The notes: generated by a model from the sequence alone, not told the origin. A DNA stretch of 64,000 bases from Bacillus sp. FJAT-18017 (GCF_001278805.1 NZ_CP012602.1:1890001-1954000), one strand, 5' to 3'. Counted from the first letter of the stretch, positions 9,877-20,606 are shown. Program-made: numbers and translations.

Positions 9877-9905
9877 TTGACAACAAGCGTTGAGGTCTTT
9901 ATCAT
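9877..9905 (+). promoter_or_regulatory. Promoter of the hisS-aspS T-box leader
   Basis: A perfect TTGACA (9877-9882), a 17 bp spacer and TATCAT (9900-9905) precede the leader RNA. Confidence 0.8.
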
Positions 9906-9911
9906 AAAATA

Positions 9912-10225
9912 AATAAAGCGAAGGCACCTTTGTTGCTTCGCTGCTATAGGTATACGGATAGAACCGTTGATGGAGCATAGTAATCAACCCAAAAGCCATG
10001 TTCAGAGAGGGAGGGTCCCGGGCTGAAAGCCTTCCCGCATGCAGGATTGATGAATGAACACTCCGGAGGTTTCCCCCTGAAAAATGCAGTAGGGGGTGAA
10101 CGTTGCAGGCGTTAACTGTAAATGAGGAAGCCCAGATTTATGGGTTTCAATTAGGGTGGCACCACGGGAATCAAAACTCTCGTCCCTTGTTTAGGAATAA
10201 ACAGGGGAGGGGAGTTTTTTTATTT
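9912..10225 (+). ncRNA. T-box riboswitch leader of hisS-aspS
   Basis: T-box leaders sense uncharged tRNA and switch from termination to antitermination. Visible parts are the stem I element AGAGAGG (10004-10010), the T-box sequence AGGGTGGCACCACGGG (10153-10168), and a terminator pairing AACTCTCGTCCCTTGTTT with AACAGGGGAGGGGAGTT, followed by T7. A CAT triplet (His) lies at 9997-9999, just before AGAGAGG, and is the likely specifier codon, consistent with the downstream hisS; the exact specifier is an inference. The 200 bp between the terminator and hisS shows nothing else. Confidence 0.92.
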
Positions 10226-10427
10226 TGCATTTTGTTTTTTAACATTGGCGATTGAAGCAGCAAGAGCAGAAATCAACAGTGTTGTTTAACATAATCTTAT
10301 TTTAAAAAGAATCCATGGTTGGCGGCCTTAAAGGTTTTGTTGTAGCTATACAAATAGAATTCCTATCATCGGTCCATCAAAAGGGCCATTCCATGATAAA
10401 TATAAAGAAATATTAGGAGGAATCCAC

Positions 10428-11699
10428 ATGACGATCAATATTCCAAGGGGAACCCAGGATATCCTGCCAGGGCAGGTGGAAACGTGGCAATTGATTGAAG
10501 AAACAGCGCGCAAGCTTTGCAAAGTCTTTCAATACCAGGAAATCAGGACGCCTGTTTTTGAACATACAGAACTTTTTAGCCGAGGAGTCGGTGACACAAC
10601 AGATATCGTAACGAAGGAAATGTATACCTTCGAAGACCGCGGCGGCAGAAGCCTTACCCTCCGCCCTGAAGGGACTGCCTCAACAGTCCGTGCTTATGTA
10701 GAAAAGAAAATGTTCGGATATGCCGATCAGCCTGTAAAGCTTTACTATATGGGACCAATGTTCCGCTATGAACGCCCGCAGGCTGGCCGATTCCGCCAGT
10801 TTGTACAGTTCGGAGTCGAGGCGCTTGGCAGCAACGACCCGGCCATTGATGCGGAAGTAATTTCGCTGGCAATGGCTTTATACAGCGAGTTGGGACTGAA
10901 AAAATTGAAGCTAGTTATCAACAGCCTAGGCGACAAGGAAAGCCGGAAGGACCACAGGGAAGCGCTTGTCAGCCACTTTCAGCCGCGGATCGGAGAATTT
11001 TGCAGCGATTGCCAAACTAGGCTTGAGAAAAACCCGCTTAGAATCCTTGACTGCAAAAAGGACCGCGACCACGAGTTAATGAAGTCGGCTCCATCAATAG
11101 TCGATTATCTTAACGAAGAATCCCGTTCCTATTTTGAAAAGGTTCAGGAATATCTTAAACAACTGGATATTTCATTCGAGGTTGACCCGAATCTTGTCCG
11201 GGGCCTTGATTATTATAACCACACAGCCTTTGAGATTATGAGTGAAGCAGAGGGCTTTGGCGCGATCACCACTCTCGCTGGCGGCGGCCGCTATAATGGC
11301 CTGGTTGAGGATCTTGGAGGTCCCGAAACAGCAGGAATCGGCTTTGCTTTGAGTATAGAAAGGTTCATAGCCGCCCTGGAAGCAGAGAAAGTCGAGCTTC
11401 CGGTCAAGCGGGAAATAGATGTCTACATCGTTTCTCTAGGTGAAAAGGCAAAGGACTATTCAGTCGGTTTGCTGCAGCAGCTTCGCAGAGAGGGGATTTC
11501 CGCCGAACGCGACTATTTGAACAGGAAGCTTAAGGCCCAATTCAAGGCTGCCGACCGGTTGAATGCCCGATTTGTTGCAGTACTGGGTGACGATGAGCTA
11601 GATAAAGGTGTTATCAATTTGAAAGATATGGTTTCCGGCGACCAGAAAGAAGTAGAACTAGCTTCTTTTGTAAAAATGTTCGGGGAACTGCAAGGATAA
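10428..11699 (+). CDS. hisS: Histidyl-tRNA synthetase
   Basis: This class II synthetase charges tRNA-His with histidine. The 423 residues are a standard length. Visible signatures are the N-terminal PRGTQDILP, class II motif 2 ([15 protein letters not shown]), the histidine-binding [13 protein letters not shown] motif (near 258), and motif 3 GFALSIERF. The C-terminal anticodon-binding domain is present. AGGAGGA precedes the ATG. aspS follows after 12 bp, so both are expressed from the T-box-controlled transcript. Confidence 0.97.
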   Translation: MTINIPRGTQDILPGQVETWQLIEETARKLCKVFQYQEIRTPVFEHTELFSRGVGDTTDIVTKEMYTFEDRGGRSLTLRPEGTASTVRAYVEKKMFGYADQPVKLYYMGPMFRYERPQAGRFRQFVQFGVEALGSNDPAIDAEVISLAMALYSELGLKKLKLVINSLGDKESRKDHREALVSHFQPRIGEFCSDCQTRLEKNPLRILDCKKDRDHELMKSAPSIVDYLNEESRSYFEKVQEYLKQLDISFEVDPNLVRGLDYYNHTAFEIMSEAEGFGAITTLAGGGRYNGLVEDLGGPETAGIGFALSIERFIAALEAEKVELPVKREIDVYIVSLGEKAKDYSVGLLQQLRREGISAERDYLNRKLKAQFKAADRLNARFVAVLGDDELDKGVINLKDMVSGDQKEVELASFVKMFGELQG

Positions 11700-11711
11700 G
11701 GAGGAATAATA

Positions 11712-13496
11712 ATGTACGGAAGAAGTTATTTTTGCGGCGAAGTTCCGCATGCTGCTATAGGAGAAAAAGTTACTTTAAAAGGATGGGTTCAGAAGCGCCG
11801 GGACCTCGGAGGCCTAATCTTTGTAGACTTGCGTGACCGGACAGGCATTGTCCAGGTTGTTTTCAATCCAGACCAGCAGAGTGACGTCCATAAGATTGCC
11901 GAGAAGTTCCGCAGCGAGTATGTCCTTAATGTGGTCGGCACAGTTGTGGCCCGTGATGAAGGGACGATCAATGAGAACATATCTACAGGAAAGATTGAAA
12001 TAATCGCCGAGAGTGTAACGATTATCAATGAAGCGAAGACTCCGCCTTTCCTTATTTCCGATAAAACAGATGCATCTGAGGATGTTCGCCTGAAATACAG
12101 GTATCTTGACTTCCGGCGCCCGGTGATTTTCAATACTTTAAAAATGCGCCACCAGGTGACAAAAACTATCCGTGAATTTCTTGATGGAGAAGGCTTCTTG
12201 GATATTGAAACACCGATTTTGACAAAAAGCACTCCTGAAGGCGCGCGTGACTACCTCGTCCCAAGCCGGGTCCATCCAGGAGAATTCTATGCACTGCCGC
12301 AATCTCCACAGCTGTTCAAGCAGCTGCTGATGGTTGGAGGAGTGGAACGGTATTACCAGATTGCCCGCTGTTTCCGTGATGAGGACCTTCGTGCCGACCG
12401 CCAGCCGGAATTCACGCAAATCGATATCGAAACCAGCTTTATGAGCCAGGATGATATTATCGGAATGATGGAGCAGATGATGTCCAAGCTTTTGAAAGAA
12501 GTAAAGGGTGTTGAAATTCCTGCCGAGTTCCCTCGTATGAAATATGAGGAAGCCATGTCCCGATATGGATCTGACAAACCTGACACACGCTTTGGCATGG
12601 AACTGAAGGACCTGTCCGAAGCAGTAGCAGGATCTGGTTTCAAAGTATTCGCATCAGCTGTTGAAAATGGCGGACAGGTGAAGGCGATCGCTGTAAAAGG
12701 CGGCGCTGCAAAATATTCGCGTAAGGATATTGATGCGCTTGGTGAGTTTGCCGGCGTTTACGGTGCAAAAGGACTGGCCTGGCTAAAGGTAGAGGCTGAC
12801 GGGCTAAAAGGACCGATTGCAAAATTCTTCTCCGAGGAAGACGGTGAAGCAATCAAAGCCATCACCGAGGCAGAGGTTGGCGACCTGCTCCTGTTCGTCG
12901 CTGACAGGAAATCTGTTGTGGCAGACGCACTTGGTGCCCTGAGGTTAAAACTAGGCCGTGAGCTTGAGTTGATCGACCAGAGTAAGTTTAATTTCCTCTG
13001 GGTGACCGATTGGCCGCTGCTGGAATATTCAGAGGAGGATGGCCGTTACTACGCTGCCCACCACCCATTCACAATGCCATTCCGTGAAGACCTTGATTTA
13101 TTGGACGAAAATCCGGCGGAAGTCCGCGCCCAAGCCTATGACCTTGTCTTGAATGGCTACGAGCTTGGCGGCGGATCCCTGAGAATTTTCGAGGCTCAAA
13201 TCCAGGAAAAAATGTTCAAAGTGCTAGGTTTTAGCGAAGAAGAAGCCAGAGAGCAATTTGGATTCCTTCTCGAAGCCTTCGAATATGGCACACCTCCGCA
13301 TGGCGGAATTGCACTTGGGCTTGATAGACTTGTCATGCTACTTGCGGGCAGCACAAACCTTCGTGACACAATTGCATTCCCTAAAACGGCTTCGGCAAGC
13401 GATTTATTGACAAACGCCCCTGGTGAAGTCAGCCATGCACAATTGGATGAGCTTCATCTTGCCCTTGCCCTTAAAACAAAAAATGAAAAGGCCTAG
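11712..13496 (+). CDS. aspS: Aspartyl-tRNA synthetase
   Basis: This class II synthetase charges tRNA-Asp. The 594-residue protein has the N-terminal OB-fold anticodon-binding domain ([19 protein letters not shown]), motif 2 ([19 protein letters not shown]), the bacterial GAD insertion domain, and motif 3 ([15 protein letters not shown]). AAGGAGGAAT lies upstream of the ATG. It is cotranscribed with hisS. Whether it also charges tRNA-Asn cannot be judged from this window. Confidence 0.97.
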   Translation: MYGRSYFCGEVPHAAIGEKVTLKGWVQKRRDLGGLIFVDLRDRTGIVQVVFNPDQQSDVHKIAEKFRSEYVLNVVGTVVARDEGTINENISTGKIEIIAESVTIINEAKTPPFLISDKTDASEDVRLKYRYLDFRRPVIFNTLKMRHQVTKTIREFLDGEGFLDIETPILTKSTPEGARDYLVPSRVHPGEFYALPQSPQLFKQLLMVGGVERYYQIARCFRDEDLRADRQPEFTQIDIETSFMSQDDIIGMMEQMMSKLLKEVKGVEIPAEFPRMKYEEAMSRYGSDKPDTRFGMELKDLSEAVAGSGFKVFASAVENGGQVKAIAVKGGAAKYSRKDIDALGEFAGVYGAKGLAWLKVEADGLKGPIAKFFSEEDGEAIKAITEAEVGDLLLFVADRKSVVADALGALRLKLGRELELIDQSKFNFLWVTDWPLLEYSEEDGRYYAAHHPFTMPFREDLDLLDENPAEVRAQAYDLVLNGYELGGGSLRIFEAQIQEKMFKVLGFSEEEAREQFGFLLEAFEYGTPPHGGIALGLDRLVMLLAGSTNLRDTIAFPKTASASDLLTNAPGEVSHAQLDELHLALALKTKNEKA

Positions 13497-13539
13497 AGAA
13501 AAAGTATACCTGGAAATTACAGGTAACAAGGGTTGTTGC

Positions 13540-13568
13540 TTGAACAAATCCATCCAATATGCTATGAT
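13540..13568 (+). promoter_or_regulatory. Promoter of 6S RNA
   Basis: TTGAAC (13540-13545) and TATGAT (13563-13568) are separated by 17 bp, with the predicted start near 13576-13581. Confidence 0.75.
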
Positions 13569-13577
13569 GTACTCAAG

Positions 13578-13770
13578 TTAGAAGAGTCCTGAAGTGTACG
13601 TTGCATCGCCTAAATGTTTTGACCGAACATTTTTTCTTCGGGAGTCCGGGTTTCGTTGCCGCGTAAATGCCCTTTTTAGGGACTTACAGTGACGGCGGAC
13701 AGGACACCCACCTGCTTAATGCGGGCCAAAACGAAGGAATCAGGTAACGGCACAAGTTGGGACTCTTCGC
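13578..13770 (+). ncRNA. bsrA: 6S RNA (BsrA/SsrS type)
   Basis: 6S RNA binds the housekeeping RNA polymerase by mimicking an open promoter and holds it in stationary phase. The roughly 190 nt region downstream of aspS is strongly structured. Its ends pair (GAAGAGTCC at 13581-13589 with GGACTCTTC at 13760-13768), and long internal pairings surround a central unpaired region. B. subtilis 6S-1 RNA (bsrA) lies at this same place between aspS and tcdA/yrvM. It has its own promoter and terminator and no plausible coding frame. Exact processing ends are inferred. Confidence 0.88.
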
Positions 13771-13788
13771 CCTTTAATACATACTTTC

Positions 13789-13814
13789 CCGGAGGATGCT
13801 TCCTCCGGTTTTTT
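13789..13814 (+). terminator. Terminator of 6S RNA
   Basis: The 8 bp stem CCGGAGGA/TCCTCCGG with a TGCT loop is followed by six T. Confidence 0.9.
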
Positions 13815-13920
13815 GTTGTGCTATAAGTTAACTTTGCGGATTTTCGAGAGCAGTTAAGGATAATCTGACAGCGGTTTTTTGAATTCAATTTTGGAGTACA
13901 ATTTGAGTTTGTACTGACCG

Positions 13921-14036
13921 TGAAATGTCTTTGAAACCTGTTTTCGAGTACATTTTAGGTTGCGGGGATTGTGAAATGTCCTCGAAACCTGTTTTCAAGT
14001 ACAATTTGATGTTGTACAAACTGGGAATTGTCCTTG
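13921..14036. repeat. 51 bp tandem array, about 2.3 copies
   Basis: TGAAATGTCTTTGAAACCTG at 13921 recurs as TGAAATGTCCTCGAAACCTG at 13972, with a partial third copy near 14023. The unit holds GTACAATTT/GTACATTTT elements. It lies in the 435 bp gap between the 6S RNA and tcdA; nothing else was recognised in that gap. Confidence 0.7.
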
Positions 14037-14249
14037 AAATATAAACCGATGACTTCCATGAAGGTAGGTCAAGTGAATTGTGGTGTGTTCACGCTGTGTT
14101 TTCTGCACCTTTAGTTTGGAAATCTTCTTGCATAAAAAAAGAGGATAGTATATATTTTATCGGGGTAAAGATACATAAAACCGTCATCCGCCCGAGAGTG
14201 AAAGGCGGAATTGAATCTGTATGCCAGATATATAAATGGAGTGATAGCA

Positions 14250-15023
14250 ATGCTGCATCAATTTTCACGTAATGAACTTGCAATCGGCCAGGAAGGCCTC
14301 GATATTTTGAAGAACAGCACAGTATTAGTGCTTGGTATTGGCGGAGTAGGATCGTTTTCGGCAGAAGCCTTGGCCAGATCCGGTGTAGGACGTCTGATTC
14401 TTATTGATAAGGATGTTGTGGATATTACAAACGTAAATCGCCAGGTGATTGCGCTATTGTCAACGGTTGGAAAGCCAAAGGCGGATTTGATGAAGGAACG
14501 GATTGCCGACATCAATCCGGATTGTGAAGTCATTTCCCTTAAAATGTTCTACACCGAAGAAACATATGAAGAAGTGTTTTCCTATAAACCGGATTTTGTT
14601 ATCGATGCCTCAGACACGATTATTTACAAAGTCCATTTAATTAAGGAATGTCTGAAACGTGGCATCCCGATGATTTCAAGTATGGGAGCGGCCAATAAAA
14701 TGGATCCGACCCGCTTTGAAATTGCTGATATTTTCAAAACTCATACTGACCCGATTGCCAAAGTTATCCGGACAAAATTGCGCAAGGAAGGCATCAGGAA
14801 AGGAATTCCGGTTGTCTTTTCAAGCGAAAGCCCGATTGTCATTCGTGAGGACGTACGGAAAGTAGTTGGCAATGATAAAGCTGAAATCAGGAAAGCGCAA
14901 ATGCCGCCTTCCTCGAACGCATTCGTACCGTCTGTTGCTGGACTGATTATGGCAAGTTATGTTGTCCGGGAACTTCTTAAAGACATTCATATCGACCGTG
15001 TTTCCGGCGTTCCGGAAAAATAA
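14250..15023 (+). CDS. tcdA: tRNA threonylcarbamoyladenosine dehydratase TcdA
   Basis: TcdA is a ThiF/E1-like enzyme that uses ATP to convert t6A37 of tRNA to its cyclic form. The 257-residue protein has the nucleotide-binding motif GIGGVGSFSAEAL near residue 30, followed by LIDKDVVDITNVNRQ, and the DASDT region that binds the adenylate. ATG 14250 was chosen because TGGAGTGA lies upstream and the protein then begins MLHQFSRNELA as in the family; an in-frame TTG 39 bases earlier has no comparable ribosome-binding site. The gene sits after the 6S RNA as in B. subtilis (yrvM). Confidence 0.93.
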   Translation: MLHQFSRNELAIGQEGLDILKNSTVLVLGIGGVGSFSAEALARSGVGRLILIDKDVVDITNVNRQVIALLSTVGKPKADLMKERIADINPDCEVISLKMFYTEETYEEVFSYKPDFVIDASDTIIYKVHLIKECLKRGIPMISSMGAANKMDPTRFEIADIFKTHTDPIAKVIRTKLRKEGIRKGIPVVFSSESPIVIREDVRKVVGNDKAEIRKAQMPPSSNAFVPSVAGLIMASYVVRELLKDIHIDRVSGVPEK

Positions 15024-15032
15024 ATGAATTAT

Positions 15033-15069
15033 GGAATCCATGGCCTTCGAGCTATGGGTTTCTTTTTTT
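15033..15069 (+). terminator. Terminator of tcdA
   Basis: A 12 bp imperfect stem (GGAATCCATGGC with GAGCTATGGGTTTC, using G-T pairs) is followed by seven T. Confidence 0.8.
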
Positions 15070-15139
15070 CGAATGTTAAAGAATGCTGTTGATTACAGGC
15101 TCCACAAATGTCCAGTTTATCCTGCCTAAGAGCTTGAAA

Positions 15140-15395
15140 CAGTCCTAAGCCTATTGGCTACATTTTGACCTGGCTGGGAGCTCGAAACGGTTCCAATAAA
15201 GCCTATTGGTTACATTTCGGCCTGCCTGGGAGCTCGAAACGGTTCCAATAAAGCCAATTGGTTACATTTCGACCTGTTGGGAAGTACAAAACAGTTCCAA
15301 TAAAGCCTATTGGTAACATTTTAGCCTGCCCGAAAGCTCAAAACAGTTCCAATAAAGCTTGTTGGCTACATTTTAATCTAGGATAGGGAAATATT
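15140..15395. repeat. 52 bp tandem array, about 5 copies
   Basis: TTCCAATAAAG occurs at 15191, 15243, 15295 and 15347, exactly 52 bp apart, with a diverged earlier copy near 15142. The unit also holds CCTATTGGTTACATTT and GCTCGAAAC blocks. It lies between the convergent tcdA and rarA genes and shows no coding frame. Confidence 0.9.
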
Positions 15396-15398
15396 TAC

Positions 15399-15434
15399 AA
15401 AACAGAGAGGCTTCCCCCAAGGGAGCCTCTCTGT
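15399..15434 (-). terminator. Terminator of rarA (minus strand)
   Basis: The stem ACAGAGAGGCTCCC/GGGAAGCCTCTCTGT closes on a short loop; on the minus strand a T-rich run follows. Confidence 0.85.
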
Positions 15435-15436
15435 TA

Positions 15437-16705
15437 TTATTTCGTCAATTTTTCATAAACGGATGCAAATGCCTGTTCAAATTTGCTGTTTTTCTTTGGC
15501 TGGTAGTAGCGTTTGTTTTTTAGTTTGTCAGGAAGGTATTGCTGGCGCACCCAGCCTGTTTCATAGTCATGGGGATACAAATAGTCAATTCCGCGTCCAA
15601 GCTCTTTTGCACCTTTGTAATGGGCGTCGCGAAGATGGTCGGGAACATCGCCGGACAAGCCTTTCCTGATATCGCTCAGTGCCGAGTCGATTGCCATGAT
15701 TGCGGAATTGGATTTTGGTGATAAACATAGTTCAATTACAGCATTGGCAAGCGGGATTCTCGCTTCAGGGAAACCAATTCGCTCTGCTGTTTCAATTGCT
15801 GCAAGTGTCCTGGCACCTGCCTGAGGGTTGGCAAGTCCGACATCCTCATAGGCAATTACCAAAAGCCTTCTTGCTATGCTTGGGAGGTCACCTGCTTCGA
15901 TTAGCCGCCCAAGATAATGGAGAGCAGCGTTGGCATCACTGCCGCGGATTGATTTTTGGAACCCTGAAAGAACGTCATAATGTGCGTCTCCGTCCTTGTC
16001 GTGGACAAAGCTTTTTTTCTGCAGGCATTCCTCTGCAGTCGCTACGTCAATTACAATTTTTCCAGAATCATTGGGCTCGGTTGAAAGTGACGCGAGCTCA
16101 ACAGCATTTAGTGCACTTCTGACATCGCCGCCTGACCCCTGGGAAAAATGGTTCATTGCTTCTGGGGTGATTTCGATATCCATTGAGCCAAGGCCGCGTT
16201 CATCATCCTCTAGAGCCCTGTTGATCGCCTTTTTAATATCGTCCGGCTCCAGTGGCTTAAGCTCGAATATTTGGCAGCGGCTTCTGATTGCAGGATTGAT
16301 GCTATGATAGGGATTGCTTGTTGTTGCACCAATCAGGGTGATCATCCCGTTTTCAAGGTAAGGAAGCAGAAAATCCTGCTTCGCCTTATCAAGGCGATGG
16401 ACCTCATCCAGAAGTAGAATGACCTTGCCTGACATTTTTGCTTCAGCAGCGACGATTTCCATATCCTTTTTATTATTCGTGACAGCATTCAATGTCCTGA
16501 AGGCGTATCGGGTGCTGCCGGCAATTGCACTTGCAATCGACGTTTTTCCGATGCCCGGGGGGCCATACAGGATCATGGAAGAAAGCTGTTTGGCTTTAAC
16601 CATTCTGGCTATTATTTTTCCATCGCCAACTAAATGCTCCTGGCCGCACACTTCATCAAACGTTCTCGGCCGCATCCTAAAGGCAAGTGGTTTATCTTGC
16701 ATCAT
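15437..16705 (-). CDS. rarA: Replication-associated recombination protein A (AAA+ ATPase, MgsA/RarA)
   Basis: RarA is a clamp-loader-like AAA+ ATPase that acts at stalled replication forks. The 422-residue protein carries Walker A GPPGIGKTS (near residue 54), Walker B LLLDEVHRLDK, and sensor GATTSNP. The MgsA C-terminal tetramerisation region follows (DHLRDAHYKGAKELGRG). The start was set at ATG 16703-16705 because GGAGAG lies seven bases upstream on the minus strand; the longer TTG start would include that ribosome-binding site. It is monocistronic and divergent from the YczE-like gene. Confidence 0.95.
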   Translation of the reverse strand: MMQDKPLAFRMRPRTFDEVCGQEHLVGDGKIIARMVKAKQLSSMILYGPPGIGKTSIASAIAGSTRYAFRTLNAVTNNKKDMEIVAAEAKMSGKVILLLDEVHRLDKAKQDFLLPYLENGMITLIGATTSNPYHSINPAIRSRCQIFELKPLEPDDIKKAINRALEDDERGLGSMDIEITPEAMNHFSQGSGGDVRSALNAVELASLSTEPNDSGKIVIDVATAEECLQKKSFVHDKDGDAHYDVLSGFQKSIRGSDANAALHYLGRLIEAGDLPSIARRLLVIAYEDVGLANPQAGARTLAAIETAERIGFPEARIPLANAVIELCLSPKSNSAIMAIDSALSDIRKGLSGDVPDHLRDAHYKGAKELGRGIDYLYPHDYETGWVRQQYLPDKLKNKRYYQPKKNSKFEQAFASVYEKLTK

Positions 16706-16809
16706 TTTGCATCTCTCCAAAGACAAGTCTATCCTTTTAGTTTACCATTCCTCATGGAGTTCTGCTATTATGGCAATTTTCCCGAACCAATGCATATTGC
16801 CATTGTTTG

Positions 16810-16818
16810 TGCTATAAT
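16810..16818 (+). promoter_or_regulatory. Extended -10 promoter of the YczE-like/cymR transcript
   Basis: TGCTATAAT (16810-16818) is an extended -10 element. No good -35 is visible at 17 bp. Confidence 0.5.
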
Positions 16819-16902
16819 TTCTAAAGCCTACCTATATACTCTGTATTTAATAATAATAGCAGGATGGAATTTAAGTTTGTTAAGGCAAAGGGGTCCTTTT
16901 CA

Positions 16903-17568
16903 TTGTTTAAAAAAAGAAAGGGGCAGATAGGGGCGAGGCTGACGGTTTTTACGATTGGCCTGCTTATCATGTCTCTTGGGGTTGTCTTGCTTATCAGAAG
17001 CAATGCTGGAGCAACACCTTGGGATGTCTTCCACGTTGGCCTCTATTATCAAATAGGTTTGACTGTCGGCAGCTGGTCGATACTAGTAGGAGTTGTAATC
17101 TTGACAGCGGCTGCAATCATTGCAAAAGAAATTCCGCATATTGGTGCGTTTTTAAATATGCTTTTAATTGGCGTATTTATTGATATGTACATGTTGATGC
17201 CTTTTATAAAAGAGCCTTCTTCGCATTTTGGCGAAGCGGCCATGTTTGCTCTGGGAATCATTGTGTATGCGTGCGGCATGGGTGTTTATATCTCGGCAGG
17301 CCTTGGTACGGGGCCCCGCGACAGCCTGATGGCAGCGGTTTACGAGAAGACTGGCTGGAAAATCCGGAATGTTCGCGGTTCAATGGAGGTAATTGTCCTT
17401 CTGATTGGATGGTGGCTTGGAGGCCCGGTTAACTGGGGAACCATCCTGTTTAGCTTTATGATTGGCCCGATATTCGGGGCAGTTATGCCGCAATGCAATA
17501 GATTGACAGATGTAATATTAGAAAAAGTAAAAAGAAAAAACGAACTGAACATCAGTAAGGGGGCCTAG
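16903..17568 (+). CDS. YczE/YyaS/YitT-type integral membrane protein
   Basis: This 221-residue protein has about five or six hydrophobic membrane spans and a short basic N-terminus. Conserved-looking features are SNAGATPWDVFHVGL near residue 40 and GLGTGPRDSLM in the middle, which I associate with the YczE/YitT-like family of unknown function. TTG 16903 was chosen because AAGGGG lies nine bases upstream; ATG 16864 has no ribosome-binding site. cymR starts two bases after its stop, so the two are cotranscribed. No substrate can be inferred. Confidence 0.8.
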   Translation: MFKKRKGQIGARLTVFTIGLLIMSLGVVLLIRSNAGATPWDVFHVGLYYQIGLTVGSWSILVGVVILTAAAIIAKEIPHIGAFLNMLLIGVFIDMYMLMPFIKEPSSHFGEAAMFALGIIVYACGMGVYISAGLGTGPRDSLMAAVYEKTGWKIRNVRGSMEVIVLLIGWWLGGPVNWGTILFSFMIGPIFGAVMPQCNRLTDVILEKVKRKNELNISKGA

Positions 17569-17570
17569 TT

Positions 17571-17990
17571 GTGAAAATTTCTACTAAAGGTCGGTATGGA
17601 TTAACTATTATGATTGAACTGGCAAAAAAATATGGAGAAGGTCCGATTTCGCTTAAAACAATCGCCCAGGCAAATGATCTATCGGAGCATTATCTTGAAC
17701 AGCTGGTCGCTCCGCTTCGAAATGCGGGTCTGGTTAAAAGTATTAGAGGAGCTTATGGGGGATATCTTCTCTCTAAGGAACCAGCGCAAATAACTGCTGG
17801 TGACATTATCAGGGTTCTTGAAGGCCCGATTACACCAGTCGAGGGCATGGAGGATGAAGAGCCGGCTAAACGCGAGCTTTGGATTAGAATCAGAGATGCC
17901 ATCAGGGACGTGCTTGATAGCACTACAATTGAGGATTTGGCCAATCATAGTGAAGATCAAAATCCAGATTCTTATATGTTTTATATCTAA
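17571..17990 (+). CDS. cymR: Rrf2-family regulator of cysteine metabolism CymR
   Basis: CymR is the master repressor of cysteine uptake and synthesis genes and works with cysteine synthase CysK. The 139-residue protein has the Rrf2 winged-helix N-terminus (KISTKGRYGLTIMIELA) and the SEHYLEQLVAPLRNAGLVKSIRG recognition region (in two parts). It lacks any cysteine, so it cannot hold the Fe-S cluster of IscR or NsrR; this agrees with CymR. The start is GTG with AAGGGGG upstream. iscS follows after 44 bp. A likely target in this window is the yrrT-mtnN-mccAB operon. Confidence 0.93.
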   Translation: MKISTKGRYGLTIMIELAKKYGEGPISLKTIAQANDLSEHYLEQLVAPLRNAGLVKSIRGAYGGYLLSKEPAQITAGDIIRVLEGPITPVEGMEDEEPAKRELWIRIRDAIRDVLDSTTIEDLANHSEDQNPDSYMFYI

Positions 17991-18034
17991 AGGATAAAAT
18001 AGCGATAGTAACATAGAAACGAAGGTGATTTTCC

Positions 18035-19177
18035 ATGGAACGGATTTATTTGGACCATGCTGCGACCACCCCTATGCACCCGAAGGTTATTGAAAAGATG
18101 GCCAGTGCAATGGGGACTTTTTATGGAAATCCATCAAGCATACACTCTTATGGCAGGGAAGCCCGCCACTTGCTTGATGAAGCCCGCCACGTTTTGGCTA
18201 AGGGAATAGCAGCAAAGGCTAACGAAATTATTTTTACAAGCGGTGGAACCGAAGCGGATAACCTGGCGATATTAGGGATAGCGGAATCCTATCAAGAAAA
18301 GGGCAGGCATATTATCACAACTGCAGTTGAACACCATGCGGTTCTGCACGCCTGCAAGAAACTTGAAGATCAAGGGTTTCAGGTAACCTATCTGTCTGTG
18401 GATGAAACAGGCAGGATTTCACTTGATGAACTGGAGAAGGCATTAACAGATGAAACGATTCTTGTCACGATTATGTACGGAAACAACGAGGTGGGCACGC
18501 TTCAGCCAATTGAAGAAATCGGTGCTCTTTTAAGCGGTCATCAGGCCTTCTTCCATACTGATGCAGTGCAGGCTTATGGCCTTGTTGATATTGATGTTCA
18601 AAAAGCGGGCATTGACCTGCTGTCAGTATCTGCCCATAAAATCAACGGTCCAAAGGGGACGGGCTTTCTTTTTGCGAGAGAAGGAATCCGGCTGTCACCA
18701 AGGTCGTTCGGAGGCGAGCAGGAACGGAAACGCAGGGCGGGAACTGAAAATCTTGTTTCAATCCTCGGTTTTATGGAAGCTGCCCAGATTGCCGCCGATG
18801 CCAGGGAAGAAAAGGCGGAAAATTACCTGCGCCTGAAAAAGCGGTTTATCGAAGTGCTTGAGGAAGAAACTTCCACGTTCGAGCTGAACGGTTCGCTTGT
18901 AAACTCATTGCCTCATATAGTAAACTTGAGTTTTCCTGGGACCAATGTTGAGGCGATGCTAGTCAACCTTGATTTGGCCGGGATAGCAGTTTCAAGTGGT
19001 TCCGCGTGTACGGCTGGTTCAATTGAGCCGTCTCATGTCCTTGTGGCCATGTTTGGGAGTGAATCCGAGCGAATTGCCAATTCAATCAGATTCAGCTTCG
19101 GGCTTGGCACGACAGAAGAGGATATTGTGCGGACAGCAAAAGAGACAGCAAAAATAACAAAACGGCTGCGCGGTTAG
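18035..19177 (+). CDS. iscS: Cysteine desulfurase (IscS/NifS family, YrvO-like)
   Basis: This PLP enzyme takes sulfur from cysteine as a persulfide and hands it on. The 380-residue sequence shows the PLP-binding lysine in SAHKINGPKG (near residue 203) and the catalytic cysteine in SSGSACTAGS (near 328). The adjacent mnmA strongly suggests that its partner is MnmA in 2-thiolation of tRNA U34, as shown for YrvO of B. subtilis; the sequence itself does not exclude Fe-S cluster work. AAGGTGAT lies upstream of the ATG. A small hairpin overlaps its 3' end. Confidence 0.95.
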   Translation: MERIYLDHAATTPMHPKVIEKMASAMGTFYGNPSSIHSYGREARHLLDEARHVLAKGIAAKANEIIFTSGGTEADNLAILGIAESYQEKGRHIITTAVEHHAVLHACKKLEDQGFQVTYLSVDETGRISLDELEKALTDETILVTIMYGNNEVGTLQPIEEIGALLSGHQAFFHTDAVQAYGLVDIDVQKAGIDLLSVSAHKINGPKGTGFLFAREGIRLSPRSFGGEQERKRRAGTENLVSILGFMEAAQIAADAREEKAENYLRLKKRFIEVLEEETSTFELNGSLVNSLPHIVNLSFPGTNVEAMLVNLDLAGIAVSSGSACTAGSIEPSHVLVAMFGSESERIANSIRFSFGLGTTEEDIVRTAKETAKITKRLRG

Positions 19178-19188
19178 CAGCCATTTTT
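19164..19188 (+). terminator. Possible terminator overlapping the end of iscS
   Basis: GGCTGC and GCAGCC form a stem across the stop codon, followed by ATTTTT. It is short, so read-through into mnmA is possible. Confidence 0.55.
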
Positions 19189-19296
19189 AGCGAAAAGGGG
19201 GATATCACTCCATTTCGCATCAATGCCTATTCTTTACCAATAGGCGAGTTGTTTAATAACTTTTAGGGAGTTTCCCCTTACAATAAATTTTTATAG

Positions 19297-20433
<1,137 letters not shown>

Positions 20434-20437
20434 TATG

Positions 20438-20482
20438 AATCCCGATTCCCAGCGTGCTGCTGGTGAATCGGGATTTTTTTCG
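20438..20482 (+). terminator. Terminator of mnmA
   Basis: The 11 bp stem AATCCCGATTC/GAATCGGGATT is followed by a run of T. Confidence 0.92.
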
Positions 20483-20518
20483 TCCAGCTTCTGATTTGAT
20501 TTTTGTCTGAATTGTGAA

Positions 20519-20606
20519 TTTACCGGATATCTACTCAAAAATCTCGGAAAAATTTTTATTTTACCGGATATCTACTCTGAAATTCCGGATATACACTCTC
20601 GAGGAC
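20519..20606. repeat. Short imperfect tandem repeat, ~20/41 bp period
   Basis: TTACCGGATATCTACTC occurs at 20520 and 20561 (41 bp apart) and a variant TTCCGGATATACACTC follows at 20583, with a degenerate half unit between the first two. It lies in the gap before yrrB; no gene is seen. Confidence 0.65.

Noticed and set aside
15140..15395. CRISPR array between tcdA and rarA
   Set aside because: The 52 bp units are similar along their whole length, so there are no unique spacers; it is a simple tandem array.
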